Assembly: GCA_030603665.1 (NCBI GenBank)
Contig: JAUVXJ010000008.1
Coordinates: forward strand, 30,900-94,899
Direction: 5' to 3'
Length of the DNA stretch: 64,000 bases
Source: Chloroflexota bacterium
GTDB taxonomy: Bacteria; Chloroflexota; Anaerolineae; UBA7937; B3-Chlor
Below are positions 1 through 10,306 of the stretch, in pieces (positions within the stretch are counted from its first letter, which is position 1; the number at the start of each line of letters is the position of its first letter). A model generated the notes under the pieces. The model saw only the letters and a list, made by a program, of their open reading frames with translations. It was not told the DNA's origin and made no database searches. The position numbers and the translations under genes were made by a program.

Positions 1-509
1 AGCAGGCTCTGAAGATCCTCTGGTACGGCCCCAGAAACGGTGACATCGGTGAGGGCCAATCTGCCATCTGGACGGAGGACCCGCGCCATCTCCGTGGCGG
101 CGCTGGTCTTGTCGGGGAACGTGCAGAAGCTGCACTCGGAGATCAGGGCATCGAAGGGAGCGTCGTCGAAGGGCAGCTTCTCGGCATCACCATGTCGAAA
201 GGCGGTGAGGTGGGCCACGCCTCTCTCCGCAGCGTGGGCCTCGGCCGCGGCGACATTCTCTTGGCCGTAGTCCAGGCCTGTGACGTGGCAGCCGAAGGTC
301 TCTGCCAAGTACACGGCAGAGGCGCCGCGCCCGCAGGCCACGTCCAGCACGCTGTCTCCTGAGCCCAGACCAATTTGCTCGCCAAGGTGCCGGGTCAGGT
401 CCAGGCCTCCTGGGTGCAGCACGTCGCCGAGAAAGAGCCGCACCAACTCGCTCTCGTAGAAGGAGGCGCAGCACACCTTGATCTCTGTCTCAGGAGCCTG
501 GTCTGTCAT
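1..509 (-). CDS. class I SAM-dependent methyltransferase (3' end beyond window)
   Basis: Read on the minus strand from an ATG at 509, this frame is open to the window edge, so the C-terminus is missing. Residues around 50-60 carry motif I of class I methyltransferases (VLDVACGRGAS), followed by the acidic motif II region (VTGLDYG) and a post-motif with SECSFCTFPD. The N-terminus begins with a CCASFYESE stretch and HPGG, as in small methyltransferases related to the UbiE/ArsM group; the substrate cannot be told. Its ATG overlaps the stop of the upstream radical SAM gene in an ATGA junction, so the two are probably translationally coupled and act in one pathway. An arsenic or lipid substrate is possible but not shown. 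Confidence 0.85.
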   Translation of the reverse strand, partial: MTDQAPETEIKVCCASFYESELVRLFLGDVLHPGGLDLTRHLGEQIGLGSGDSVLDVACGRGASAVYLAETFGCHVTGLDYGQENVAAAEAHAAERGVAHLTAFRHGDAEKLPFDDAPFDALISECSFCTFPDKTSAATEMARVLRPDGRLALTDVTVSGAVPEDLQSL

Positions 510-1987
510 GGCATGACCTCCGCGGACTTGGGCTGTAACAGTTGCTCGCTGCCCAGCATCTTGCGTACCTCTTCCCTGTAGCCCAGGTTGTTGTAAGCAC
601 ACAAGGGTATCGCGCGGCCGTCGGGCAGCAGCTGGTGCACGCAGCATTTCATCGCGCGCTTCACGTCGAAAGTGTGCTCGTCCATGAAGCCATGTACCTG
701 GATGGCGAAGAAATGCTCTTTCAGGTGCGAAGGGTCGAGACTGGTGGGGACCTCGAGACCACACGTGGCGCAGACGAGATCGTCGGTGGTCTCGTCGCTG
801 CCCATGGCCGCCGCCATACTCCACAATGCCTCCACCACCGGCTCTAGCTCGGCTGAAAGATCGGGGGTCGAGCGGTTGCTGACGAAGTCCAGGTAGTCGT
901 CGACGTTGAGGATGCGGGGGATGGGGGTGACCTGATCGCCGTCTATGAAAGCGTAGGTGCAGGCCGAGCAAGAGGGATGGGGGCAGGGTACGGGAAAGAA
1001 GTCGCTCACCTGAAAAAGGCCAGCTGTCTGTTCTTCCAGGGCGTGGAGCACGTCGGGCAGCGTCACTCGATCCAGCGGATCCTGGCTCCCTATGCAGCGC
1101 CCGGCGAAGGTAGCAGGCTGGTAGCTGACGCCCACCACCGTTGGATGAGCAAGTCCATGGCGAAGGATGTCGCCGATCTCATCATCGTTGATTCCCTGCA
1201 CTACCGTAGGTACAAGGATGGTGTACAGTCCGGCTTCTGCCAGTCGTTCCAGCGCCTGCGCCTTGATCTCACTCAGGTCGCGGCCACGCAGAGCTTCGTG
1301 GGTTGAAGCTCTGAGTCCGTCGAACTGGAGGTAGATGAGTGGACGGTAGCGGGCCAGCTCGCGGGCGAGATCCGGATCCGACGCGAGCCTCAGGCCGTTC
1401 GTATTGAGCATCACATGGCTGATTGGGCGCTCCCTGGCCATAGCCAGGATGTCCAGGAGTTGAGGGTGCATGGTCGGCTCGCCGCCGCTGATCTGCACCA
1501 CCTCGGGATGCCCTTCGGTCTCCACGAGCCGGTCCAGTATCGCTCCCACCTGGGACAGAGTCAGGTCATAGCTGCCGTCTGGGTGCTGCATACCCGAATC
1601 GGCGAAGCAAGTGGGACAGCCCAGGTTGCAGCGGGAGGTGATCTCTATCACACCTATGCAGGTGTGCTGTTGGTGTTCGGGACACAGGCCACAGTCCCGG
1701 GGGCAGCCTTCTTGCACAGCCGTGGAGAAGTCGTAGGGTATGGCCCCGGGTTTGTTGTATCTCAGGGAGTCGAGGTGCCACTCGGCATCAGAGGACACCA
1801 AGCCCTCGTGCCATCCGTGGTCGGGGCAGCGTTTGCGCAAGACCACCGCCCCGTCGCGGACGAGCACCTGCGCGTCCACCACCCGGCGACACTGGGGGCA
1901 GATGCTGCGTGTGATCTCGTGGAAAACGTGCTCCCGAACCGTTTGTTCACTACTGATCTCCAATGGTCTCTCGCTTTCCTCTCTCAT
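506..1987 (-). CDS. Tes/MJ0619-like radical SAM protein
   Basis: A 493-residue radical SAM enzyme. The start was set at ATG 1987 (MREESERP), because this ATG overlaps the preceding gene's TGA in an ATGA junction and further extension would run deep into that gene. The N-terminal 60 residues hold a zinc-ribbon-like CPxC plus a CPDHG motif. A cysteine cluster (CPRDCGLCPEH) follows, then the radical SAM signature SRCNLGCPTCFADSG with the CxxxCxxC spacing (C, three residues, C, two residues, C), and SGGEPTMHP for SAM binding. The C-terminal half has more cysteines (CPHPSCSACTY, VCATCGL, MKCCVH), consistent with auxiliary iron-sulfur clusters. This arrangement resembles the archaeal tetraether lipid synthase (Tes/GDGT-MAS, MJ0619) family, which has bacterial homologues. 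A methylation or C-C coupling role on lipid or pterin is inference. Confidence 0.8.
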   Translation of the reverse strand: MREESERPLEISSEQTVREHVFHEITRSICPQCRRVVDAQVLVRDGAVVLRKRCPDHGWHEGLVSSDAEWHLDSLRYNKPGAIPYDFSTAVQEGCPRDCGLCPEHQQHTCIGVIEITSRCNLGCPTCFADSGMQHPDGSYDLTLSQVGAILDRLVETEGHPEVVQISGGEPTMHPQLLDILAMARERPISHVMLNTNGLRLASDPDLARELARYRPLIYLQFDGLRASTHEALRGRDLSEIKAQALERLAEAGLYTILVPTVVQGINDDEIGDILRHGLAHPTVVGVSYQPATFAGRCIGSQDPLDRVTLPDVLHALEEQTAGLFQVSDFFPVPCPHPSCSACTYAFIDGDQVTPIPRILNVDDYLDFVSNRSTPDLSAELEPVVEALWSMAAAMGSDETTDDLVCATCGLEVPTSLDPSHLKEHFFAIQVHGFMDEHTFDVKRAMKCCVHQLLPDGRAIPLCAYNNLGYREEVRKMLGSEQLLQPKSAEVMP

Positions 1988-3399
1988 CTCATCAGCCTCG
2001 CCAGACGGCGAATGACTTTGCCCGAGGTGCCTCCTAGCAGTTGCTGGACCCTGATGTGCGCCGCCGCCTGCATGATGGCGGTGGAGTAAGTAGGGTAGAC
2101 GTGTATCACGTCGGACAGTTCGCCCACCTTGACCCCTCGATGTAGGGCCATGATCCACTCGTGGATCATCTCCCCGGCCCGCCTGGCCACTATGGTGGCG
2201 CCGAGGAGCATTCCATCCCGCTTGTAGACCAGCTTCAAGAAGCCAGCCGTGTCGCCCTCGGCACGAGCGCGGTCCACCTTGTCCATGGGCCAATCACACG
2301 TGGCCACATCGTCGCCGAAACGCTCCCGGGCTTGGGCCTCGGTCATGCCCACGTGGGCCACCTCGGGGTCGGTGAAGGTGGTCCAGGGCACCAGATCGGT
2401 CACGCCCTTGGACGAACCGGGCAGCAGGGCGTTGCGGACCGCCATGGCGGCCTGCCAGCCGGCGTAGTGGGTGAACTGATAGCTGCCCACGCAGTCCCCC
2501 GCGGCGTAGATGTGCTTCTGACTCGTTCGCAGGTTCTCGTCCACCTCGATGCCCTGCTCGGTGTAGCTCACCCCCGCCTGTTCCAGATCCAGCCCTTTGA
2601 CGTTGGGACGCCGCCCGGTAGCCACGAGCAGCGCGTCGCCCACCAGTTCTTCAGCGCCAGCTACCACGTGGATGGTTCTCCCGTCCTGCCAGGCCCGCTG
2701 GGCAGGCGCCTCGAAGCGCAGAGAGATGCCCTCTGTGGTGAACACATCAGCTAGCACGTGTGATGCACTAGGTTCGTCGCGGGGCAGCAGGCGGTCGAGA
2801 TCCGTCAGCAAGGTCACATTGGCTCCCAACCGGCGAAAGGCCTGGGCCAACTCGCACCCCACTGGCCCTGCGCCCACTACCAAGAGATGCTCTGGAAGAG
2901 CCTCCATGTCCCAGACGGTCTCGTAGGTGAGGTAGTCCACGTCGTCCAGACCTTCGGTGGCGGGCAGGAAGGGATGGCCGCCGGTGCACAGCAGGAAGCG
3001 CCGGGCCTCAAGGATGGTACCGTCAACCGAGAGGGTGTGGGGGTCCACGAACCGTGTGTCGCCCAGGAAGACCTCGATGCCGTCGGCGCGAAGAGCCTCC
3101 GGCGACTCCTCCTCGTAGATGCCAGCGATCACGGACCGCACGTGGGCCATCACCGACTTCAGGTCAACCTCGGGATCGACGGAGGATAGGCCATATTCTC
3201 TGGCTGTGCGCATCTCATGAGCCACCCTGGCGGCCTTGAGCAAGGTCTTGCTGGGCACACAGCCGGTCCAGGTACAGTCGCCGCCAACGCGGTGCTTCTC
3301 CACTAGCGCCACTCTCACGCCGAACTGGACGGCAAGGCCAGCCGCCGTCAGGCCCGCAGAGCCGCCGCCAATGATCATGAGATCATAGGTTTCGTCCAT
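1984..3399 (-). CDS. FAD-dependent pyridine nucleotide-disulfide oxidoreductase (mercuric reductase-like)
   Basis: About 471 residues. The start is placed at ATG 3399 (MDETYDLM), which has GGAGGAG a few bases upstream; a TTG 39 bases further up lacks such a site. Features in order: FAD-binding GGGSAGLTAA; redox-active disulfide GGDCTWTGCVPSKT near residue 40; NAD(P)-binding GAGPVGCELA; second FAD motif YAAGDC; and the C-terminal dimerisation domain. Lipoamide dehydrogenases have a catalytic His-Glu pair near the C-terminus (HPTLSE). Here the motif is VYPTYST, so dihydrolipoamide dehydrogenase activity is unlikely and a MerA/RclA-type reductase is more probable. It is first in a three-gene unit with the radical SAM protein and methyltransferase, and may supply electrons to one of them. 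Confidence 0.85.
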   Translation of the reverse strand: MDETYDLMIIGGGSAGLTAAGLAVQFGVRVALVEKHRVGGDCTWTGCVPSKTLLKAARVAHEMRTAREYGLSSVDPEVDLKSVMAHVRSVIAGIYEEESPEALRADGIEVFLGDTRFVDPHTLSVDGTILEARRFLLCTGGHPFLPATEGLDDVDYLTYETVWDMEALPEHLLVVGAGPVGCELAQAFRRLGANVTLLTDLDRLLPRDEPSASHVLADVFTTEGISLRFEAPAQRAWQDGRTIHVVAGAEELVGDALLVATGRRPNVKGLDLEQAGVSYTEQGIEVDENLRTSQKHIYAAGDCVGSYQFTHYAGWQAAMAVRNALLPGSSKGVTDLVPWTTFTDPEVAHVGMTEAQARERFGDDVATCDWPMDKVDRARAEGDTAGFLKLVYKRDGMLLGATIVARRAGEMIHEWIMALHRGVKVGELSDVIHVYPTYSTAIMQAAAHIRVQQLLGGTSGKVIRRLARLMR

Positions 3400-3483
3400 A
3401 TTCTCCTCCACTGATTCTGGGGCCTCTTCCTTGCTCAAGCGGTGCCCACGCAGGCTATGTTCTAGCCCAGTACCCCTGCGCTC

Positions 3484-4152
3484 TTAGACATCCGACGTCG
3501 AGCGTCCCAGCATTCGTTTCGTCAACTGGCGACGCCAGTATACTATCTTCTCTCTTATAGGCGGCACCCGAATCAGCAGCAGCACACTCAACAGTGCTCC
3601 ATAGACAAGGGGGCGTGAGTACGCACCCTTCACCAGCCAGAGGAAGTGCAACCCAGCCAATACAGCCGCGACATATGCCAGCTTGTGCAACTGATTCCAC
3701 CTCTTCCCCAATCTCCTCCTGGACCAGCGATTCGAAGTCACCGCTAAGGGCAGCAGAAGCAGAAACGTCGCTAAGCCAGCAATTGCATAGGGTTTCTGAA
3801 AAATCGCCTCCCTGATCAGCCCAGGATCAAGCCCGTAGTCGAGCCAGACGAAGGTCAAAGCATGCAAGCTAGCGTAGAGAAATGCATACAATCCCAATAC
3901 CTTTCGCAGCGGTATCAGCTGCTTCCAGCCAAACAGGATGTTCAGCGGGGTGCAGGCCAGTGAAAGGCCCAGTAGGATCAAGGCCGACTTTCCCGTTCGC
4001 AGAGTTACGTCTCGAATGGGATCGGCGCCCAACTGATAGAACCAATAATCCCACAATATCGATGCCAGTGGGATTAGGGCGCCAACGTGGGTGGCGACAC
4101 CTAGCAGCCTAGGAATCGCAGTTCTACCCAGCTTTCTCGTTCGTGTCACCAT
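3484..4152 (-). CDS. msrQ: MsrQ heme-binding membrane subunit of periplasmic methionine sulfoxide reductase
   Basis: A 222-residue integral membrane protein with about six hydrophobic segments, as in the YedZ/MsrQ ferric-reductase-like family. It passes electrons from the quinone pool or flavin reductase through b-type heme to MsrP. Histidines in membrane segments (THVGAL, SLHALTF, LHKLAYV, GLHFLW) are at the positions expected for heme ligation. The partner MsrP gene lies directly upstream, as usual for this pair. The ATG at 4152 has no strong ribosome site, so the exact start is less certain. The gap of about 200 bases to msrP has no other gene. Confidence 0.93.
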   Translation of the reverse strand: MVTRTRKLGRTAIPRLLGVATHVGALIPLASILWDYWFYQLGADPIRDVTLRTGKSALILLGLSLACTPLNILFGWKQLIPLRKVLGLYAFLYASLHALTFVWLDYGLDPGLIREAIFQKPYAIAGLATFLLLLPLAVTSNRWSRRRLGKRWNQLHKLAYVAAVLAGLHFLWLVKGAYSRPLVYGALLSVLLLIRVPPIREKIVYWRRQLTKRMLGRSTSDV

Positions 4153-4349
4153 CTGATACTGAGGCGGCGCATGGGGTCTGTTCTAGACTAGACGTGATTA
4201 GAAACCTACCAGAGTTACAGGAGGCAGCTTTTGGTAGTTCTCGCTGTCTGCGATCCGCAACCGGCCTGACGGAGATGAATCCGCCGCCCGTGAATCCTCC
4301 CTGGTTGGCTTGAGCCAATTGAACACCTCCTGACTCTTTGGCATCACGA

Positions 4350-5315
4350 CTAGAAGTTGACCTGCAAATCCATGCCTTCATACAGGGCAGCTACCTGGTC
4401 CGCATAGCCATTGAATATGGGCGTGTCCCGGCGGGCCGATTCTCCAATGCGCCGCTCGGTGGCTTGGGACCAGCGCGGATGAGGCACCTCAGGATTGACA
4501 TTGGCATAGAACCCGTACTCTCTAGGACTAGCTTGCATCCACAGCGAGATCGGCATCTCTTCCACCAGATCAATCTTTACAATGGACTTGATATTCTTGA
4601 AGCCGTACTTCCACGGAACGACGAGTCGGACAGGTGCGCCATTCTGTGGTGGCAAGCCCTCACCGTAGAGGCCCGTAGCCAGAAGAGTTAGGTCGTGCAC
4701 GGCCTCATCGAGACGCAACCCCTCGACATAAGGCCACGAGTACCCACGGCTTCTCTGACCGGGCATCTGCTCGGGGTCATACAGTGTTTCGAAGCGGACA
4801 TACTTGGCGTTTGATCTCGGTTCCACATCGGCGAGAAGCGCTGATAAGGGAAAGCCTATCCAGGGAATGACCATTGACCAGCCTTCCACGCACCGCAGGC
4901 GGTAAATGCGCTCTTCTTGATCGAATTTGCCGAGATCGTCAAGGTCGTAGGTCTTGGGGTTGTTTACGAGCCCACCCACCGTCACCTGCCAAGGGGAAGT
5001 GACGAAGTTGGCCGCCTTGGCCGCCACGCTCTCCTTGTCTAGCGCGAACTCATAGAAGTTGTTGTATCCAATAACGTGCCGATATTCAGTGAGCGAATCA
5101 TCCAGTTCGTCTGTAGTTGCGCCGACTTCTCCTGGAGGGGTCTCAACTTCAGAGCCAGGGGCACTGGGACGACAACTTGCCAGCACCGCACTGCCGGCCA
5201 GAGTAGCTGCACCCACGGCGGCGCCTTTCAAGAACTTGCGCCGGGAAAGGTAGAGATGTTTCGGTGTGATTTCAGACGATGGGATTTCTATGCCCGTACG
5301 CTTTTTGACTAACAT
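4350..5315 (-). CDS. msrP: MsrP molybdopterin methionine sulfoxide reductase, Tat-exported
   Basis: A 321-residue catalytic subunit of the MsrPQ system, which repairs oxidised methionine in exported proteins. The start at ATG 5315 is preceded by GGAGGA at seven bases; an in-frame ATG 15 bases upstream overlaps that site and is unlikely. The N-terminus has a twin-arginine signal (SRRKFLKGA) followed by a hydrophobic stretch with an ASC near its end. Across the sulfite-oxidase-fold domain the molybdenum-ligating cysteine is visible in [12 protein letters not shown], with the family motifs [22 protein letters not shown] and [12 protein letters not shown]. Its neighbours (msrQ downstream, a Sec-type peroxiredoxin-like gene upstream) suggest a cell-envelope oxidative-damage cluster. 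Confidence 0.95.
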   Translation of the reverse strand: MLVKKRTGIEIPSSEITPKHLYLSRRKFLKGAAVGAATLAGSAVLASCRPSAPGSEVETPPGEVGATTDELDDSLTEYRHVIGYNNFYEFALDKESVAAKAANFVTSPWQVTVGGLVNNPKTYDLDDLGKFDQEERIYRLRCVEGWSMVIPWIGFPLSALLADVEPRSNAKYVRFETLYDPEQMPGQRSRGYSWPYVEGLRLDEAVHDLTLLATGLYGEGLPPQNGAPVRLVVPWKYGFKNIKSIVKIDLVEEMPISLWMQASPREYGFYANVNPEVPHPRWSQATERRIGESARRDTPIFNGYADQVAALYEGMDLQVNF

Positions 5316-5359
5316 GGTTAAGTCCTCCATCTGATAAGCTTGCAGGGAGATGGGTGAGG

Positions 5360-5368
5360 ATTATATCA
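5360..5368 (-). promoter_or_regulatory. extended -10 promoter for msrPQ
   Basis: On the minus strand TGATATAAT reads as an extended -10 (TGN followed by TATAAT). It lies about 45 bases before the msrP ATG at 5315. No convincing -35 is seen at 17 bases, which fits extended -10 promoters. It separates msrPQ from the coupled pair upstream. Confidence 0.5.
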
Positions 5369-5439
5369 CGTTTCATCAATCGAGGGCTCCAAAGGAACGT
5401 GAAGCGGTCGTGAGTCACAGTTCGTCAATACACGATAAC

Positions 5440-6510
5440 TCAAAGGCAGATCCAGAACCAGAGGGCGTACTCCGGGGACACCGTGACCCGCACGTCGGAT
5501 GGGACGTGGATGTGGTTGCCCCCGATGCCGCGCGCCCCTGTCTCGTAGACGAATCCACAGGTGCCGCTGGCCTCGGCCTGATCGATCTGCTCCAGCCAGT
5601 AGCTCTGGACCGGGTTGGCTGTACCGATTCGCTCGTACCAGGTCAGCTTCAGGCGGGAGAGCTCTCCCTGCTCAGCCAGGCTGAGGATGGCGTCCAGTCC
5701 CGACACCACGCCGGGCTGCAGCACATCAGTCCGCACATCGTGGTGTGTGACCTCCACGTCACGGAAGAGGGTGTTGCTGGATGGACTTCTAATGGTCACG
5801 TCAGGGATGATGATCTTCCCTGCGTTGCTGGCCAGCCGATCCACTTCCGCGTGGAGACTGTCGTAGATGGCCGTAAGACGGTCGTCCCGTTCCCTGTGGA
5901 GCCGGAAGTCCATGCCATTCTTGTAGGGGTACATGTCCATGCGGAACGAGTTGGCCTCGGGCCAGCCGCCGGAGTAGTATGCTGAGTGCCACCACCTGCT
6001 CTCACCGTCGATGCTGTCGATAACGTGAGTGTTCATCTCCTCGCTGAAATGGTACTCCAGGCTGATGTCACCCCTCTCATCAAGGTGGGCGAGAACGTCA
6101 AATAGCGAGGATCGCCCCGGCCGAAAGATGTCGGGACGCAGAGCCTCCACGTCACTTGCCTCGAAGGTGAATTCACCGATGCCCTCGATGCGCACGCTGT
6201 TGGTGCCCGATGGAAGGTCCGCTGCCTCGGAGCCCTGAGGCCTCCAACCGTCGCCATCCGACGGCAGCCGGTACGACCTCGGCCCGCCTGGTGTCGCCAC
6301 CGGAGGTGGTGTGGTAGGGTCAGCCTGAGGAGTAGGGGGCGTGGTGCTGGTAGGTCCAGGCGCGGTTGCTGGGACGCAGCCAGCGGCCAGCGCGGTGCCG
6401 CCAACCGCCATCAGTTCGAGGAATCGGCGCCGCGATACTCCTCCGTGGAGGTAGTCCTGCAGGCGCTTGTTCCTGGTCTCTCGATTCTTTCTTTGTCGAT
6501 GGTCAGTCAT
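5440..6510 (-). CDS. Tat-exported lipoprotein of unknown function, two DUF4430-like segments
   Basis: A 356-residue protein. It starts with a twin-arginine motif (SRRRFLELMAVGG) and a lipobox (LAAGC), then a Thr/Pro-rich linker to about residue 80, so it should be anchored outside the membrane. The remaining two thirds look like two related segments: one with SLFDVLAHLDE followed by an IDGESRWWHSAYYSGG stretch, and one with GLDAILSLAEQ followed by VQSYWLEQID. Both are reminiscent of DUF4430 folds, but this is by eye only. The C-terminus is rich in aromatics (SPEYALWFWICL) and has a GGNHIHVPSD motif that might bind a metal or cofactor. The ATG overlaps the stop of the selenoprotein-like gene upstream (ATGA), so the two are probably co-translated. 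I do not recognise a function. Confidence 0.7.
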   Translation of the reverse strand: MTDHRQRKNRETRNKRLQDYLHGGVSRRRFLELMAVGGTALAAGCVPATAPGPTSTTPPTPQADPTTPPPVATPGGPRSYRLPSDGDGWRPQGSEAADLPSGTNSVRIEGIGEFTFEASDVEALRPDIFRPGRSSLFDVLAHLDERGDISLEYHFSEEMNTHVIDSIDGESRWWHSAYYSGGWPEANSFRMDMYPYKNGMDFRLHRERDDRLTAIYDSLHAEVDRLASNAGKIIIPDVTIRSPSSNTLFRDVEVTHHDVRTDVLQPGVVSGLDAILSLAEQGELSRLKLTWYERIGTANPVQSYWLEQIDQAEASGTCGFVYETGARGIGGNHIHVPSDVRVTVSPEYALWFWICL

Positions 6511-7064
6511 GATCCTGAATCATCCTTCTCAAGGTCTCGGAGAAGGTCCAGCAGATCATCAACCGCGGGGCGGTCTGTGGCCTCGCGGCTGCGGTAGGCC
6601 AACCGTATGATCCCATCGCTGTCTACGATGAAATTGCCTCCGAGCTGGTTCGACTTGCCCTGGATGCCCCGCCATTTGCGGCCTGAAGCGAGTAGGCGAA
6701 TGTACAGGCGTAGGGTCCTCAGATTCCAGGACCGCAGCCACGACTCCTCCAGCCCGTAGAGGCGGTAGACCTCGCGCTCCGGGTCAAGGAGCAACGGGAA
6801 ATCGTCGCAGGTCTGTTCTAGCCAGCGGCGCGCAGACGATACCGCTCCAAACCCGATGAGCAGGACCTGCACGTTCAGGCGGTCGAGCTCATCCTTATCT
6901 TGGCACAACTGTGCCACGTGCTCCCGGCAGACCAATCAACCTAGGTGGCGTAGAAACACCAGCAACGTCGAGCGGCTGGTCTGGAACATGTCGCTCAGGG
7001 AGATCGGTACATCGTCCACCGTGTGCAGGGTGAAATCGGAGGCTTTGTCGGCCGCTCCTAGCAC
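6507..7064 (-). CDS. peroxiredoxin-like selenoprotein (AhpC/TSA PRX-like2), UGA read as selenocysteine
   Basis: The frame is open from GTG 7064 (GAGAGG about seven bases upstream) to TGA 6507 except for one TGA at 6936-6938, codon 43. Before it the protein has the usual thioredoxin-fold start (ASDFTL, STLLVFLRHLG). After it comes LVCREHVAQL. Relatives have a CxxC at this place (FLRHxGCxxCREHVAQL), so the TGA replaces the first active-site cysteine and gives a UxxC site. The later part (DFPLLLDPEREVYRLYG, QLGGNFIVDSDG, RPAVDDLLDLLRDL) matches the PRX-like2 fold, the fold also found in SelL selenoproteins. The full product is 185 residues, normal for the family. A SECIS-like hairpin follows at 6901-6916. 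Automatic annotation would give a 142-residue truncated protein lacking the active site. Sec decoding is inferred; the Sec machinery is not in this window. Confidence 0.85.
6901..6916 (-). promoter_or_regulatory. SECIS-like hairpin for selenocysteine insertion
   Basis: In the mRNA (minus strand) a six-pair stem UGGCAC/GUGCCA closes an AGUU loop. It lies 19 bases after the in-frame UGA at 6938-6936, and the loop begins 25 bases after it. Bacterial SECIS elements have a short apical loop with a G in its first two positions, 16-37 bases from the UGA; both conditions are met. It lies inside the coding sequence, as bacterial SECIS elements do. Confidence 0.7.
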
Positions 7065-7202
7065 TGCTGTCCCTCTCAGGCATTGGGATACAGAAACAGA
7101 GACACTGGTAGTGGCTCTGTAACCCTCAGACGATGTGAGAAGAGATCCCCTTACCTGGCCAGGTTGGTGCAGCGAACCCTGCGCGTGGTGAACACGCAGC
7201 CC

Positions 7203-7936
7203 TCAGAGGAGGGCGGCTGCTGCCGAGTCCAACAGCCAGAGCACGTTGCCACTCGTCAGTTCGACGATCTGAGCGGGCAGTAGATCGGGCTGACGGGGAT
7301 CCGTCAATACACTGCGCAGCGTCTCGGCTTTGTCCGGCCCGGACACGAGAAAGGTCGCGTGGCGAGCGGCGTTGATGGCGGGTGGGGTGAGCGTGATGCG
7401 CCATCCCCTCGCTTCGTCTGCGTGGTGTGCCGCGACCCAGCGGCTCTCCTCCTTCAGGAGCTCGCTGCCAAGAAAGAGGGACGCAGTGTGCCCGTCGGTG
7501 CCCATCCCCAGGAGGGCCAGGTCGAAAGTGATGGGCGCACCTTTGTGGGCGGGAGAGAAGAACTGGCGCAGCGTCCGCTCATATTCTGCAGCAGCCTGCA
7601 AAGGTTCTATCTCTCCGCGGATACGGTGCACGTTGGCTGCGGCCAGAGGTACGTGGTCGAGCAGGGCCTCCCGAGCCATGCCGTAGTTGCTGTCGGGGTG
7701 ATCTGGCGGGACGCAGCGTTCGTCGCCCCAGAAGACGTGAACGCTCGACCAGTCGAGCTGAGAGGCGGATTCACTTGTGACCAGTAGCTTGTACACCGGT
7801 ATTGGAGTGGAGCCGCCGGCCAGTGCCACCGAGAAGTGGCCCCGCGCGGCAATGGACGACGCTGCGACGGCGGCGAAATGGTCAGCAGCAGCACGCGCCA
7901 GGCTGTTGGCGTCTGGATAGGTTCTCACGTCGCGCA

Positions 7937-7937
<1 letters not shown>
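7203..7937 (-). CDS. pgl: 6-phosphogluconolactonase
   Basis: A 244-residue DevB-type lactonase that hydrolyses 6-phosphogluconolactone to 6-phosphogluconate, the second step of the oxidative pentose phosphate pathway. Motifs seen are ALAGGSTPIPVYKLL, FWGDERCVPPDHPDSNYGM and LLGMGTDGHTASLF. The ATG at 7937 overlaps the stop of zwf by one base (TGATG), which fixes the start and argues for coupling to the enzyme that makes its substrate. It is the last gene of the twelve-gene sugar operon; 138 bases with no clear terminator separate it from the next gene on the same strand. Confidence 0.95.
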
Positions 7938-9383
<1,446 letters not shown>

Positions 9384-9391
<8 letters not shown>

Positions 9392-10304
9392 CTTGGCCCA
9401 TCTCCTTGAGGACTGCGTGGCCCCCGAACTGGTTGCGCATCGCCGCCAGAAGCTTGGCTGCGTAGCTCTTCTCCTGGCGACTCACGAGGCGCATCAGCAG
9501 GGACATCGTGATCACCGGGGCGGGCACGTCTACGTCGATCGCCTCGGCCACGGTCCAGCGCCCTTCTCCAGAATCGGCCACCCAGCCTTTGACGTCGCTG
9601 AGATCCTGGTCCTCACTGAGAGCTGCTGCGGTCAGGTCGAGGAGCCAGGAGCGGACCACGCTGCCGTACCGCCAGATCTGGGCAATCTGGTGCAGGTCCA
9701 GGTCGAAGTCCTCCTTGACCTTGAGGATCTCAAAACCCTCGGCGTAGGCTTGCATCAACCCATATTCGATGCCGTTGTGGACCATCTTGACGAAATGGCC
9801 TGCGCCACTGGGACCGACGTGTCCCCAGCCCTCTTGCGGCGCGGGGGCCAGAGTCTCGAAAAGGGACCGGAGCCGGTCCACGACCTCCTTCGCGCCGCCG
9901 ACCATCATGCTGTAACCTTCAGCGAGACCCCATACACCGCCGCTGGTGCCCACGTCGACGAAATGTAGACCTCGCTCACCGAGCGACTTTGCGCGGCGCA
10001 AGGAGTCCTTGTAGTTGCTGTTTCCGCCATCGATCACGGTGTCCCCTGGGCTGAGCAGCTCGGCCAAGGCGTTCACCACGCCTTCGGTGGGTTCGCCGGC
10101 CGGGACCATGACCCACACCGCTCGTGGGGCGCTCAGCTTGTTCACCAGGTCTTCAAGGGAATCTGATGGCGAGGCGCCCAAGGCGGCCACGGCGTCGACC
10201 GGCTCTGCATCTCGGTCGTAGACGATCACCTGATGGCCACCCTTCAGCAGTCGCTCGGTCATGTTGGCGCCCATCTTGCCCAGGCCGATCATTCCCAGTT
10301 CCAT
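9384..10304 (-). CDS. gnd: 6-phosphogluconate dehydrogenase, decarboxylating, short GndA type
   Basis: A 306-residue enzyme converting 6-phosphogluconate to ribulose-5-phosphate and CO2. It shows the NAD(P) motif GLGKMGANM, substrate-site motifs [10 protein letters not shown] and [14 protein letters not shown], and the catalytic lysine region [14 protein letters not shown]. It is much shorter than the roughly 470-residue enzyme of enterobacteria and belongs to the short form often found in Gram-positives and Chloroflexota. GGAGG sits just before its ATG at 10304. It lies between rpe and zwf in the operon. Confidence 0.95.
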
Positions 10305-10306
10305 GG

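Noticed and set aside
1415..2089. Plus-strand frame of 224 codons over the radical SAM and flavoprotein genes
   Set aside because: Antisense shadow crossing two real genes.
1984..3399. Dihydrolipoamide dehydrogenase
   Set aside because: The C-terminal His-Glu catalytic pair is replaced (YPTYST), and no 2-oxo acid dehydrogenase genes are nearby.
6895..7083. Open frame of 62 codons over the start of the selenoprotein gene
   Set aside because: It is a shifted frame of the same strand without homology; the conserved peroxiredoxin frame is the other one.
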